Positions 25,974 through 34,307 of a stretch of DNA of 39,406 nucleotides are shown here, piece after piece. Numbering within the stretch: position 1 is the first letter of the stretch; each line of letters opens with the position of its first letter. Source of the stretch: UBA1425 sp045537495. GTDB taxonomy: Bacteria > Bacillota > Clostridia > Oscillospirales > Acutalibacteraceae. The DNA lies in the NCBI GenBank assembly GCA_045537495.1, contig JAZSPN010000113.1, forward strand, positions 1-39,406. Direction: 5' to 3'. Position numbers and translations under genes: made by a program. Under the pieces are notes generated by a model. It saw only the letters and a list, made by a program, of their open reading frames with translations, did no database searches and was not told where the DNA came from.

Positions 25974-27245
25974 TCATTCAAAACGGATGGTAGCTGATTT
26001 TGCGTGAGCGGTAAGACCTTCTTTTTCGGCGAAGTAGGCGATTTTTGAATACACCTCACCGAGAGCTTCTCTCGTGTAGTAGGTGAACTGAGTACGTTTT
26101 ACGAAATCCTCAACGGAAAGAGGACTCGAAAACTTGGCGGTACCGCTTGTCGGAAGAGTATGGTTAGGGCCTGCAAAGTAATCGCCGAGAGCTTCGGGGC
26201 AGTTTTTACCGAGGAAAACGGAACCCGCATTACGCACCTTGGAGAGAAGGTCGAAAGGATTGTCGACGCAAAGCTCAAGATGCTCGGGAGCGATTTCGTT
26301 GGAAATACCGATAGCCTGATCTATCGAATCAACTACGAGAATTGCGCCGTAGCCGTCAACGGAGGCTCTTGCTATTTCGTGTCTTGAAAGAAGGGGAATC
26401 TGTTTTTCAAGCTCATCGGAAACGGCATTTGCAAGCTCTTCGCTGTCCGTCAGAAGAATTGCACTGGCGAGTCTGTCGTGCTCAGCCTGAGATAGCATGT
26501 CGGCGGCAACGAAACGGGGATTACACGTGCTGTCGGCGATAACGAGAATTTCACTCGGACCTGCAATCATATCGATATCGACCTGACCGAAAACCATTCT
26601 CTTCGCCTGAGCGACATAACGGTTGCCGGGGCCTACGATTTTATCGACGCGAGGAACACTTTCGGTGCCGTAAGCGAGAGCGGCAACGGCCTGAGCACCG
26701 CCCACCTTGAAAATTCTGCCGACACCTGCAATTTTTGCGGCGGCGAGAATAACGGGATTAACGGTGCCGTCCTTTGTAGGCGGAGTGACCATGACGATTT
26801 CGTCACAACCTGCAATGACGGCGGGTATACAGTTCATAAGAACGGAGGAAGGATAAGCGGCAGTACCGCCCGGAACGTAAAGACCGACCTTGGAAAGGGG
26901 AATAACCTTCTGACCTATGACGGTGCCTTCCTTTTCGTTGATGACGAAGCTGTTGGTGACCTGTCTTTTGTGGAAAGAGAGAATATTCTCTTTTGCCTCC
27001 TTCAGAATTTCGATATATTCTTTATCGACGGAATTGAAAGCTTCGTCAATCTCCTCGGCAGTAACCTCGAGAGAGGAGAGCTCCGCCTTGTCGAATTTTC
27101 TGCTGTACTCGAAAAGTGCCGAGTCGCCGTTTGCTCTTACATTATTGATGATTTCAAGAACAGTCCCCGTGACGTCGTCGGTATCCTCGGGACGCTTGAT
27201 GAAATCGAGATTCGGATTTTCGTTAAAATTTATTATTTTAATCAT
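25974..27245 (-). CDS. hisD: Histidinol dehydrogenase HisD
   Basis: 423 residues from ATG at 27245, with AAGGAG 8 bases before; a longer frame to 27281 overlaps hisG and has no support. It performs the last two steps, histidinol to histidine, with NAD and zinc. Visible motifs are SQAEHD and FAGPNHTLPTSGTAKF for zinc and substrate binding, and APEHLEL with the catalytic Glu-His pair. It starts 2 bases after hisG stops. Confidence 0.97.
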   Translation of the reverse strand: MIKIINFNENPNLDFIKRPEDTDDVTGTVLEIINNVRANGDSALFEYSRKFDKAELSSLEVTAEEIDEAFNSVDKEYIEILKEAKENILSFHKRQVTNSFVINEKEGTVIGQKVIPLSKVGLYVPGGTAAYPSSVLMNCIPAVIAGCDEIVMVTPPTKDGTVNPVILAAAKIAGVGRIFKVGGAQAVAALAYGTESVPRVDKIVGPGNRYVAQAKRMVFGQVDIDMIAGPSEILVIADSTCNPRFVAADMLSQAEHDRLASAILLTDSEELANAVSDELEKQIPLLSRHEIARASVDGYGAILVVDSIDQAIGISNEIAPEHLELCVDNPFDLLSKVRNAGSVFLGKNCPEALGDYFAGPNHTLPTSGTAKFSSPLSVEDFVKRTQFTYYTREALGEVYSKIAYFAEKEGLTAHAKSATIRFE

Positions 27246-27247
27246 GG

Positions 27248-27871
27248 TTAATTCTCCTTGACAGCGCGGATTTTGTTGCATATATCGTTGATTTCGTCAT
27301 ACTTGAATTTGTAGCTTGACTTGTTGGAGATAAGTCTTGCGCTGATGTCAACGATATCCTCGAAGGGCTCGAGGTTGTTTTCACGAAGAGTTGTGCCCGT
27401 TTCAACGATATCGACAATAACGTCGGAAAGGTTGAGAAGCGGAGCGATTTCTATTGAGCCGTGAAGCTCTATTATTTCGATTTCTCTGCTTCTTGAAGCG
27501 TAATAGCTTCTTGCTATGTTCGGAAATTTTGTGGCAACGCGAATGGTCGAATCGGGGGAGGGACGCTGACCTTTGATGCCTGCAACCGCCATACGGCACT
27601 TGCCCATACCGAGATCAAGAAGCTCATAAACGTCCGAACCCTGTTCGAGAAGAATGTCCTTGCCGACAATGCCGATATCGGCGGCGCCTCTTTCGACGTA
27701 AACCGCAACATCGGAGGGTTTTGCCCAGAAATAGCAAACACCGTTTTCTTCATTTTTAAAGATAAGCTTTCTGTTGTCCTCTTCAATTTCGGGACAACCG
27801 TAGCCGAACGACTTGAAAATTGCGTAGGCCTTTTCACCGAGTCTGCCTTTCGGGAGAGCAATATTAATCAT
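27248..27871 (-). CDS. hisG: ATP phosphoribosyltransferase, short form (HisG)
   Basis: 207 residues: the short form, without the C-terminal regulatory domain of about 80 residues found in long HisG. Such enzymes need HisZ for activity and feedback control, and hisZ is next door, overlapping this gene by 8 bases. It couples ATP to PRPP, the first pathway step. The PRPP-binding loop is DIVETGTTLREN near residue 155, with LPKGRLGEK at the start. Confidence 0.97.
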   Translation of the reverse strand: MINIALPKGRLGEKAYAIFKSFGYGCPEIEEDNRKLIFKNEENGVCYFWAKPSDVAVYVERGAADIGIVGKDILLEQGSDVYELLDLGMGKCRMAVAGIKGQRPSPDSTIRVATKFPNIARSYYASRSREIEIIELHGSIEIAPLLNLSDVIVDIVETGTTLRENNLEPFEDIVDISARLISNKSSYKFKYDEINDICNKIRAVKEN

Positions 27872-28976
27872 TTTCTGTTAATCTCCCTTCGGAAAAATAG
27901 TAGATTTTGCCGAACTGCTGATCGGCTTCGGGGTATTGCTGAACACGGACGGAATGTCCTTCTTTTACGAGAGCTTCAACGGCGGCCGACAAGCCCATAA
28001 CATCGTCCTTTTTATACAAAACGAGAATATCGGCACAAAGGCTTTTTTCGGCTTTTGTGTATCTGTCGATGAGATCCGTGTAAACGGCGAAACCGACAGC
28101 GCCCGAATTCCTGGAGAATTTTCTGAGAAGATTGTCATATCTTCCGCCGGAAAGAACGCTCTGCGGAATTGAACGGATAAAGCCCTGGAAGGTGATGCCG
28201 TTGTAGTAATTCATATCGTTGGTAACGGAAAAATCAATGCGTATCCTGTCGGCAAAGCCCGTTTCAAGCAAAAGATCGTGAATACTCTGAAGCTCCGAAA
28301 CGGCAAGAGAAGTCTGTTCATTAATGCAAAGATCGGAAAGAGAGGGAAGAACATCTGAAAGACTGCCGAAAATGAAAGCGAGAGAAGCGATTTTTTCGGT
28401 AAGAGAATCCGAAACGTTTTCGGCGGCACAGACCTTTCTGATTTCGTGAACATTTTTGTTTTTGATGAGAGAGTGAATCTTCTCACATACCGAAACGCCG
28501 AGATTCGCGGCATTGAGAAGTCCCGATATGAGAGCCGTGTGCGAAAGACCGATTATGTAATCGTCGCTGACGGCCTTGAGTGACTTCTGAGCGAGAAGCA
28601 AAACCTCACTCATGGCATAAATATCGACATCGCCGATGAATTCAACGCCTGCCTGAGTGATTTCGCGGATATCGTTGGCATCGTCGGAGGCTCTGTAAAC
28701 CTTTTCGGAATAGTAGACCTTGTGCGGAGTGAGGGAATCACGTGCGTTTTTGACGATGGAGAGAGTAATATCGGGCTTTAAAGCAAGAAGTCTGCCCGAA
28801 GGTCCGTTGAAGGTGATGATGTTACCGCTTTTGAGGAAATTCTTGTTTTCGATATAGAGATCGTAATCCTCGAATTTGCTCATTCTGAACTTTTTGTAGC
28901 CGTACTGCTCACAAAGATGCTGAAAAGTAAAGATATATTTTTCTTCACCGGAAACAAAAGAAGCGAAATCCTTCAT
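27864..28976 (-). CDS. hisZ: ATP phosphoribosyltransferase regulatory subunit HisZ
   Basis: 370 residues, a histidyl-tRNA synthetase-like class II core without aminoacylation function. It shows the LKPDITLSIVKN region and a class II-like FDVTNDMNYYNG segment (IDFSVTNDMNYYNGITF). It pairs with the short HisG as an allosteric subunit that senses histidine. AGGAGG is 6 bases before the ATG. First gene of the operon; the leader is only about 30 bases, too short for a T-box, and carries a promoter with a dyad in its spacer. Confidence 0.95.
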   Translation of the reverse strand: MKDFASFVSGEEKYIFTFQHLCEQYGYKKFRMSKFEDYDLYIENKNFLKSGNIITFNGPSGRLLALKPDITLSIVKNARDSLTPHKVYYSEKVYRASDDANDIREITQAGVEFIGDVDIYAMSEVLLLAQKSLKAVSDDYIIGLSHTALISGLLNAANLGVSVCEKIHSLIKNKNVHEIRKVCAAENVSDSLTEKIASLAFIFGSLSDVLPSLSDLCINEQTSLAVSELQSIHDLLLETGFADRIRIDFSVTNDMNYYNGITFQGFIRSIPQSVLSGGRYDNLLRKFSRNSGAVGFAVYTDLIDRYTKAEKSLCADILVLYKKDDVMGLSAAVEALVKEGHSVRVQQYPEADQQFGKIYYFSEGRLTEND

Positions 28977-29008
28977 ATAATCCTCCTGAAAGAATAAAAC
29001 TGTTAGAA

Positions 29009-29037
29009 ATCATATCACGTTTTAGCGTGTTAGTCAA
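29009..29037 (-). promoter_or_regulatory. Promoter of the histidine operon
   Basis: On the - strand TTGACT (29032-29037), 17-base spacer, TATGAT (29009-29014), 33 bases before the hisZ ATG. Near-consensus sigma-A promoter. Confidence 0.75.
29016..29029. promoter_or_regulatory. Candidate operator between -35 and -10 of the his promoter
   Basis: Dyad CACG-tttt-ag-CGTG (CACG at 29016-29019, CGTG at 29026-29029) centred in the spacer of the his promoter, where a repressor would block RNA polymerase. Its regulator is not encoded in this window; a TrpR-like histidine repressor is one guess. Confidence 0.5.
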
Positions 29038-29055
29038 GTAAAACGCGAAAATTTA

Positions 29056-29084
29056 TTGAAAATAAAGTAATAATATGTTATATT
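29056..29084 (+). promoter_or_regulatory. Candidate promoter of deoC-malic enzyme
   Basis: TTGAAA (29056-29061), 17-base spacer, TATATT (29079-29084), 43 bases before the deoC ATG and divergent from the his promoter. Confidence 0.55.
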
Positions 29085-29127
29085 AATATAAAATGTTAAT
29101 AAAGTAAACAGAAATGGAGAAAAAATA

Positions 29128-29787
29128 ATGAAAATCAGTGAAATTCTTTCAAAAGTTGACCATACACTGCTTTTACAGACAGCAAAGTGGGACGAGATAA
29201 AGAAAATCTGCGACGACGGCATGAAATATAAAACGGCAAGTGTCTGCATACCCCAGTGTTATGTAAGGGAGGCGTCGGAATACGTTAACGGCAATGTTGC
29301 CGTCTGTACCGTAATAGGCTTTCCGAACGGAAATTCGACAACGGCGACGAAATGCTTCGAAACTGCCGATGCAGTAAAAAACGGCGCCGACGAAATTGAC
29401 ATGGTTATCAATATAGGAAAGCTGAAAGACGGGGATTTTGAATACGTGCTGAACGAGATAAATGCCGTAAAAGAAGCTTGTTCGGGAAAGCTTCTCAAAG
29501 TAATAATCGAAACATGTCTTCTCAGCGATGAAGAAAAGATAAAGATGTGCGAAATCGTATCTGCATCAAAAGCGGATTACATCAAGACCTCGACGGGATT
29601 TTCGACATCGGGAGCAACCTTTGATGATATTGAGCTGTTCGGAAAGCACTGTGCGCCCCATGTCAAAGTAAAGGCGGCAGGCGGAATATCGTCAATAGCC
29701 GATGCGGAAAAATTCATATCACTCGGAGCGGACAGACTCGGCACGAGCAGAATTGTAAAAATCGTAAAGGAAAGCGGTATTGAATAA
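29128..29787 (+). CDS. deoC: Deoxyribose-phosphate aldolase DeoC
   Basis: 219 residues, typical of the family. It splits 2-deoxyribose 5-phosphate into glyceraldehyde 3-phosphate and acetaldehyde through a Schiff base. The catalytic lysine is K153 in DYIKTSTGF; partners D91 (EIDMVINIG) and K182 (KVKAAGG) are in place. ATGGAG precedes the ATG. Its stop codon overlaps the start of the malic enzyme gene by one base (TAATG), so the two are co-translated although not metabolically linked in an obvious way. Confidence 0.96.
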   Translation: MKISEILSKVDHTLLLQTAKWDEIKKICDDGMKYKTASVCIPQCYVREASEYVNGNVAVCTVIGFPNGNSTTATKCFETADAVKNGADEIDMVINIGKLKDGDFEYVLNEINAVKEACSGKLLKVIIETCLLSDEEKIKMCEIVSASKADYIKTSTGFSTSGATFDDIELFGKHCAPHVKVKAAGGISSIADAEKFISLGADRLGTSRIVKIVKESGIE

Positions 29788-30959
29788 TGGACATCAGAGA
29801 AAAATCGTTGAAGCTTCACTATGAGTGGAACGGCAAAATTGAAGTTAATTGCAAAGTGCCCATGGAAACGATGGAGGACTTATCACTGGCATACACACCG
29901 GGAGTGGCACAGCCGTGTCTTGAAATCAACAAGGACTATGAAAAATCGTTCGAGCTTACGAGAAGATCGAATCTTGTTGCCGTTGTAACGGACGGAACGG
30001 CTGTTCTCGGACTCGGCGATATAGGTCCCGAGGCAGGTATGCCCGTAATGGAAGGAAAATGTGCGCTTTTCAAGGCGTTTGCGGATGTGGATGCTTTTCC
30101 GATCTGCATAAGAAGCAAGGACGTTGACGAGATCGTCAGAACTGTCTGCAACATATCGGGATCGTTCGGAGGTATAAATCTCGAGGACATAGCGGCACCG
30201 CGTTGCTTCGAGATAGAACGAAGACTTAAAGAAATCTGTGACATTCCCGTATTCCACGACGACCAGCACGGCACGGCGATAGTTGTGGCGGCGGCGCTCA
30301 TCAACGCTTTGAAGGTCGTCGGAAAGGATATCGGCGAAATCAGAACGGTAATCAACGGAGCAGGCTCCGCAGGCATTGCGATAGCGAAGCATCTTCTGAG
30401 CATCGGAGTGCGGAACATTACACTGGTTGACAGATTCGGAGCCGTTTACGAGGGTAACGAACATAATAATCCCGCACAGGAGGAAATGGCGAAGCTTACC
30501 AACAAGGACCGTCAGAAGGGACAGCTTTCCGACGTGATAAAGGGAGCCGACGTGTTTATAGGAGTTTCCGCACCGGGAGTCGTTTCTCAGGACATGATAA
30601 GGTCGATGAACAAAGATGCGATAGTATTCCCGATGGCGAATCCGACACCGGAAATCATGCCCGACCTTGCAAAGGAAGCCGGAGCGAGAGTTGTCGGCAC
30701 GGGACGTTCCGATTTCCCGAATCAGATAAACAACGTAATGGCGTTTCCGGGAGTATTCAGAGGAGCACTCGATTGCAGAGCATCGGATATCAACGAAGCG
30801 ATGAAAACGGCAACATCGTACGCACTGGCAGCTCTTGTAAGCGATGACGAGCTTTGCGAGGACTACATTTTACCGAAAGCCATTGATAAAAGAGTGGCAA
30901 AAGCCGTGGCGGAAGCGGTTGTGAAGGCGGCAAGAGAGAGCAAAGTTGCAAGAATCTGA
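29787..30959 (+). CDS. NAD(P)-dependent malic enzyme (malate dehydrogenase, decarboxylating)
   Basis: 390 residues, the short bacterial form. It converts malate to pyruvate and CO2 with reduction of NAD(P). Motifs: AYTPGVAQPC with Y36, TDGTAVLGLGDIG, catalytic K91 in EGKCALFKAFA, the metal site in NLEDIAAPRCFE and FHDDQHGTA, and an NAD(P) Rossmann motif INGAGSAGIAIAKHLL. Start codon shares a base with the deoC stop. No terminator is evident before the next promoter at 30989. Confidence 0.95.
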   Translation: MDIREKSLKLHYEWNGKIEVNCKVPMETMEDLSLAYTPGVAQPCLEINKDYEKSFELTRRSNLVAVVTDGTAVLGLGDIGPEAGMPVMEGKCALFKAFADVDAFPICIRSKDVDEIVRTVCNISGSFGGINLEDIAAPRCFEIERRLKEICDIPVFHDDQHGTAIVVAAALINALKVVGKDIGEIRTVINGAGSAGIAIAKHLLSIGVRNITLVDRFGAVYEGNEHNNPAQEEMAKLTNKDRQKGQLSDVIKGADVFIGVSAPGVVSQDMIRSMNKDAIVFPMANPTPEIMPDLAKEAGARVVGTGRSDFPNQINNVMAFPGVFRGALDCRASDINEAMKTATSYALAALVSDDELCEDYILPKAIDKRVAKAVAEAVVKAARESKVARI

Positions 30960-30988
30960 AGAAATCTTTGAAAAAATCAAACAGACTG

Positions 30989-31018
30989 TTGACAGATGCA
31001 CTGTAAAAAGATTAAAAT
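30989..31018 (+). promoter_or_regulatory. Candidate promoter for the 31-35 kb operon
   Basis: TTGACA (30989-30994), 18-base spacer, TAAAAT (31013-31018), 39 bases before the ATG at 31058. Confidence 0.6.
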
Positions 31019-31057
31019 AAATAAGTATACTTAATACAAAAAACGGAGGAAAAAACA

Positions 31058-32038
31058 ATGGATTTAAGCTCAATTGATTTTGGCGAAATTTTCGGCAAGG
31101 TAAAGGATTTTATCAAAGGCATTGATTTAGGTGGAATTGTCGACAAGTTAAAGCCTGTACTCGATAAGGTAGTTGACTTTTTCAAGAAGTCACCGAGTAT
31201 GTTGCTGTCACTTATTCTTTTCCTGACGGTAGCCTTTGATCCCGCAGCGGGCAATACCGACACATCGATTCTTGTAAACGAAGAGGTCAAGGCTGTACTT
31301 GATGCCGCACTCACGGGACAGGGCATCACCAATGACGGCAAATATCTCTACACGGCAGGCTCAATCACGGCATTTAAGCTCAACGGCCTTGCAAAGTATG
31401 ACATCAAGACACTCGAAAGAGTAACCTATGAAAAGAATGTTCTTCCCGAATCTCTTACAAAGAGGGGCAATGACCACATCGGCGGTATCAGCTACTACAA
31501 CGGCAAGATTTACGCAGGTGTCGAGGCAAGCAAGGGCGACAATATGTACCCTTGTATCGTGGTATTCAATGCAGAGAATCTCAAATACGAAACTCACTAT
31601 GATCTTCCGACATCGTGGTTCCCCGACGGACTTCCCTTCGTGGCAGTCGATCAGGATACGGGACTTCTCTATGCAACAAAGTGGACCGATGCAACGACTG
31701 TTCATGTATTCGACGTTGATGCGACAATGGCACACGTTGTCGAAATTGATATCACCGGCATGGAGAAGCTTGACAGAATCCAGGGCGGCGAGGTATACGA
31801 CGGCAAGCTTTATCTTTCTAGAGATGCCGAAGGCTCAGCATACGACGAGGTAATCTCTGTTGACATCGAAACAGGCGCAGCAGAGGTTGCGTTTACAAGA
31901 AGTGTCGGCAAGATCGACAACGAAGCCGAGGATATCACAATCTACATGGCGGATGACGGATCACTTTTCCACGTGGTAGACTATAACAAGCTTATCAGCA
32001 CGTATATCCGCAGCTATATAATGGTTGAAAAAAACTGA
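31058..32038 (+). CDS. Uncharacterised membrane-anchored beta-propeller-like protein
   Basis: 326 residues; ATG at 31058 with GGAGG 9 bases upstream. Residues 1-45 are strongly amphipathic and helical (repeated F, I, V with K and D, e.g. DKVVDFFKKS), followed by one hydrophobic segment about 46-62. The rest is built of beta-strand repeats of the type YNGKIYAGV and YDGKLYLSR, with DVDATM and DIETGA turns, suggesting a six- or seven-bladed propeller facing outside. No catalytic motif. It starts a probable operon with a YbaK-type deacylase, N-acetyltransferase, galE and hflX, the next ATG being 4 bases past its stop. I do not recognise the family. Confidence 0.8.
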   Translation: MDLSSIDFGEIFGKVKDFIKGIDLGGIVDKLKPVLDKVVDFFKKSPSMLLSLILFLTVAFDPAAGNTDTSILVNEEVKAVLDAALTGQGITNDGKYLYTAGSITAFKLNGLAKYDIKTLERVTYEKNVLPESLTKRGNDHIGGISYYNGKIYAGVEASKGDNMYPCIVVFNAENLKYETHYDLPTSWFPDGLPFVAVDQDTGLLYATKWTDATTVHVFDVDATMAHVVEIDITGMEKLDRIQGGEVYDGKLYLSRDAEGSAYDEVISVDIETGAAEVAFTRSVGKIDNEAEDITIYMADDGSLFHVVDYNKLISTYIRSYIMVEKN

Positions 32039-32042
32039 CATC

Positions 32043-32525
32043 ATGTCGATAGAAAAAGTCAGAGAATATTTTAAAGCACTCGGTATCTCGGACAGAATAA
32101 TGGAGTTCGACGTATCGAGTGCGACAGTACCTCTTGCGGCACTGGCACTCGGATGCTCCGAAGCGGAAATTGCAAAGAGCATGTCGTTTCGCGACGGTGA
32201 CGGATGTATGATAGTTGTCACGGCAGGTGACGGCAGAATAGACAACAGAAAATTCAGAGATACATTTTCCTTCAAGGCAAAAATGCTTCCCGCCGACGAA
32301 ACGGCAGAGCTTGTCGGCCACGCGGTCGGAGGAGTGTGTCCTTTTGCGCTCAAAGAGGGGACAAGGGTATTTCTCGACGTGTCACTCAAACGTTTCGGCA
32401 CGGTGTTTCCCGCTTGCGGAAGCAGCAACAGTGCGATTCCTTTGAGTCCCGAGGAGCTTTTCGGATACTCTTCTGCCGAGGGCTGGGTAGATGTATGTAA
32501 AGGTTGGCGCGAAGATGAAATTTGA
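32043..32525 (+). CDS. YbaK/EbsC-type aminoacyl-tRNA deacylase
   Basis: 160 residues from the ATG at 32043 (family-like MSIEKVREYF start); a TTG at 32025 overlapping the previous gene is possible but has no better ribosome site. The YbaK/ProX fold removes wrongly attached amino acids, typically Cys, Ala or Ser, from tRNA. The usual lysine in the EIAKSMSF segment (K45) and the VGGVCPFALKEG loop are visible. Subgroup and substrate tRNA are not clear from sequence. Four bases follow the propeller gene stop, and the NAT gene begins inside its last 11 bases. With AlaX at 2961 this makes two trans-editing factors in the window. Confidence 0.88.
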   Translation: MSIEKVREYFKALGISDRIMEFDVSSATVPLAALALGCSEAEIAKSMSFRDGDGCMIVVTAGDGRIDNRKFRDTFSFKAKMLPADETAELVGHAVGGVCPFALKEGTRVFLDVSLKRFGTVFPACGSSNSAIPLSPEELFGYSSAEGWVDVCKGWREDEI

Positions 32526-33279
32526 TAAATTTAAATATCTCGAGAGGATAGGACTTGATCCCGACGGCGAATATCCGCTGACTTTCGAAACTCTGTGCAA
32601 ATTGCAGTTTGCCCACGTGACACACGTGCCCTATGAAAATGCCGATATCGTCAGAAGAATTCCTCTGACTCTCAGCACCGAAGCTCTTTTTGACAAAATC
32701 GTAACCGCAAACAGAGGCGGTTACTGCTTCGAGCTTAACGGGCTTTATGCCGCGCTTCTGAGAGAACTCGGCTTTTCCGTCACGGACTACATGGCGCGCT
32801 TCCTCAGAGGGGAAACAGAGATTCCGAAAAGACGGCACAGAGTCCTCGTCGTATCGATTGACGGAAAAAGATATGTCTGTGACGTCGGCATAGGCAGTGT
32901 AGCCCCAAGATATCCCTTGCTTCTTGAAGAAGGAACGGAGCAGAGGCAGTTCGGAGAATGTTATAAATTCACAAAAGACGATTTTTTAGGATGGGTAATT
33001 CTCGAAAAGCACGGTGACGAATGGAGAGAATTCTTTTCGTTCACCGAAGAAAAACAGCTTGACAAGGACTACATCGCAACATCCTACTATTGCGAAAATC
33101 ATCCCGAATCAATATTCATTAAGGAATGGATGCTGTCGATAAAGACGGAAAAGGGCAGACGTACACTTGACGGAAATGTATATAAGGAATTCGAGGGTAC
33201 AGAAGTTCGGACCGTCAGAGAAATTGATGACAGCGAAATACCGACGGTCATGAAAGATGTATTCGGTATAGAGCTTTAA
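32515..33279 (+). CDS. Arylamine N-acetyltransferase (NAT)
   Basis: 254 residues from the ATG at 32515, which gives the family-type start MKFDKFKYLERIG; an ATG at 32491 is in frame too. Transfers acetyl from acetyl-CoA to arylamines or hydrazines. Catalytic triad visible: C71 in NRGGYCFELN, H108 in RRHRVLVV, and D123 in YVCDVGIG. Length is near the 250-280 typical of bacterial NATs. It overlaps the deacylase gene by 11 bases and precedes galE by 14. Confidence 0.94.
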   Translation: MKFDKFKYLERIGLDPDGEYPLTFETLCKLQFAHVTHVPYENADIVRRIPLTLSTEALFDKIVTANRGGYCFELNGLYAALLRELGFSVTDYMARFLRGETEIPKRRHRVLVVSIDGKRYVCDVGIGSVAPRYPLLLEEGTEQRQFGECYKFTKDDFLGWVILEKHGDEWREFFSFTEEKQLDKDYIATSYYCENHPESIFIKEWMLSIKTEKGRRTLDGNVYKEFEGTEVRTVREIDDSEIPTVMKDVFGIEL

Positions 33280-33293
33280 TTTTTGGAGGAAAT

Positions 33294-34304
33294 ATGTCAA
33301 TACTTGTAACAGGCGGAGCAGGCTATATCGGCTCTCATACTTGCGTAGAACTCATGAATGCGGGAAAAGAAGTTGTCGTAATGGACAACCTTTGCAACAG
33401 CAGTGAGGAATCACTGAAAAGAGTAGAAAAGCTTACCGGGAAGAAGATAAAGTTTTACAATGCCGATATCAGGGACGAAAAGGCTTATGAAAAGATTTTT
33501 TTCGAAAACGATATCGAAGCCGTAATTCACTTTGCGGGACTTAAAGCGGTAGGTGAGAGCTGCAAAAAGCCGATAGAGTATTATGACAACAATATCGGCG
33601 GATCGGTAAAGCTTTTTGAAGCGATGAAAAAGTACGGATGCAAAAAAATCGTATTTTCATCGTCTGCCACCGTTTACGGAATGAATAACGTATCACCTTT
33701 GCGTGAAGATATGCAGACGGGCGGTACGACAAATCCTTATGGCACGACGAAGCTTTATATCGAAAGAATTCTCAGCGATATTTATGAGTCGGATAATGAA
33801 TGGAGTGTAATACTTCTTCGCTATTTCAATCCCATAGGAGCGCATAAGAGCGGTGAAATCGGAGAAAACCCGAAGGGAATCCCGAACAATCTTATGCCCT
33901 ATATTTCACAGGTTGCGGTAGGCAGACTTCCGTGCCTGAGCGTTTTCGGCGACGATTACGACACACCCGACGGAACGGGAGTGCGTGACTATATTCACGT
34001 GGTAGATTTAGCACTCGGACACGTAAAAGCGGTTGAAAAGGCGGTTTCGGAAACGGGACTCAATGTTTACAATCTCGGAACGGGACACGGAGTCAGCGTT
34101 CTGGAGCTTGTAAAAGCGTTTGAAAAGGCATCGGGTGTTACGATTAACTACAAAATTGCACCGAGAAGAAGCGGTGACGTGGCAGTCTGCTATGCGGATG
34201 CGGAAAAAGCGTACAGAGAACTCGGCTGGAAGGCTCAAAGAGATGTCGAGGAAATGTGCGAGGACAGCTGGCGTTGGCAGTCGCAGAACCCCGAAGGATT
34301 TTAA
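33294..34304 (+). CDS. galE: UDP-glucose 4-epimerase GalE
   Basis: 336 residues, extended short-chain dehydrogenase. It interconverts UDP-galactose and UDP-glucose. NAD motif GGAGYIG at 7-13; catalytic S123/S124 with Y149-x3-K153 (NPYGTTKLY); SSSATVYG motif. GGAGG is upstream of the ATG. It is in an operon with hflX, 3 bases before it. Confidence 0.96.
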   Translation: MSILVTGGAGYIGSHTCVELMNAGKEVVVMDNLCNSSEESLKRVEKLTGKKIKFYNADIRDEKAYEKIFFENDIEAVIHFAGLKAVGESCKKPIEYYDNNIGGSVKLFEAMKKYGCKKIVFSSSATVYGMNNVSPLREDMQTGGTTNPYGTTKLYIERILSDIYESDNEWSVILLRYFNPIGAHKSGEIGENPKGIPNNLMPYISQVAVGRLPCLSVFGDDYDTPDGTGVRDYIHVVDLALGHVKAVEKAVSETGLNVYNLGTGHGVSVLELVKAFEKASGVTINYKIAPRRSGDVAVCYADAEKAYRELGWKAQRDVEEMCEDSWRWQSQNPEGF

Positions 34305-34307
34305 TTT

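Noticed and set aside
28977..29127. T-box riboswitch upstream of hisZ
   Set aside because: The gap is shared by two divergent promoters and leaves about 30 bases of leader; no T-box sequence or specifier hairpin.
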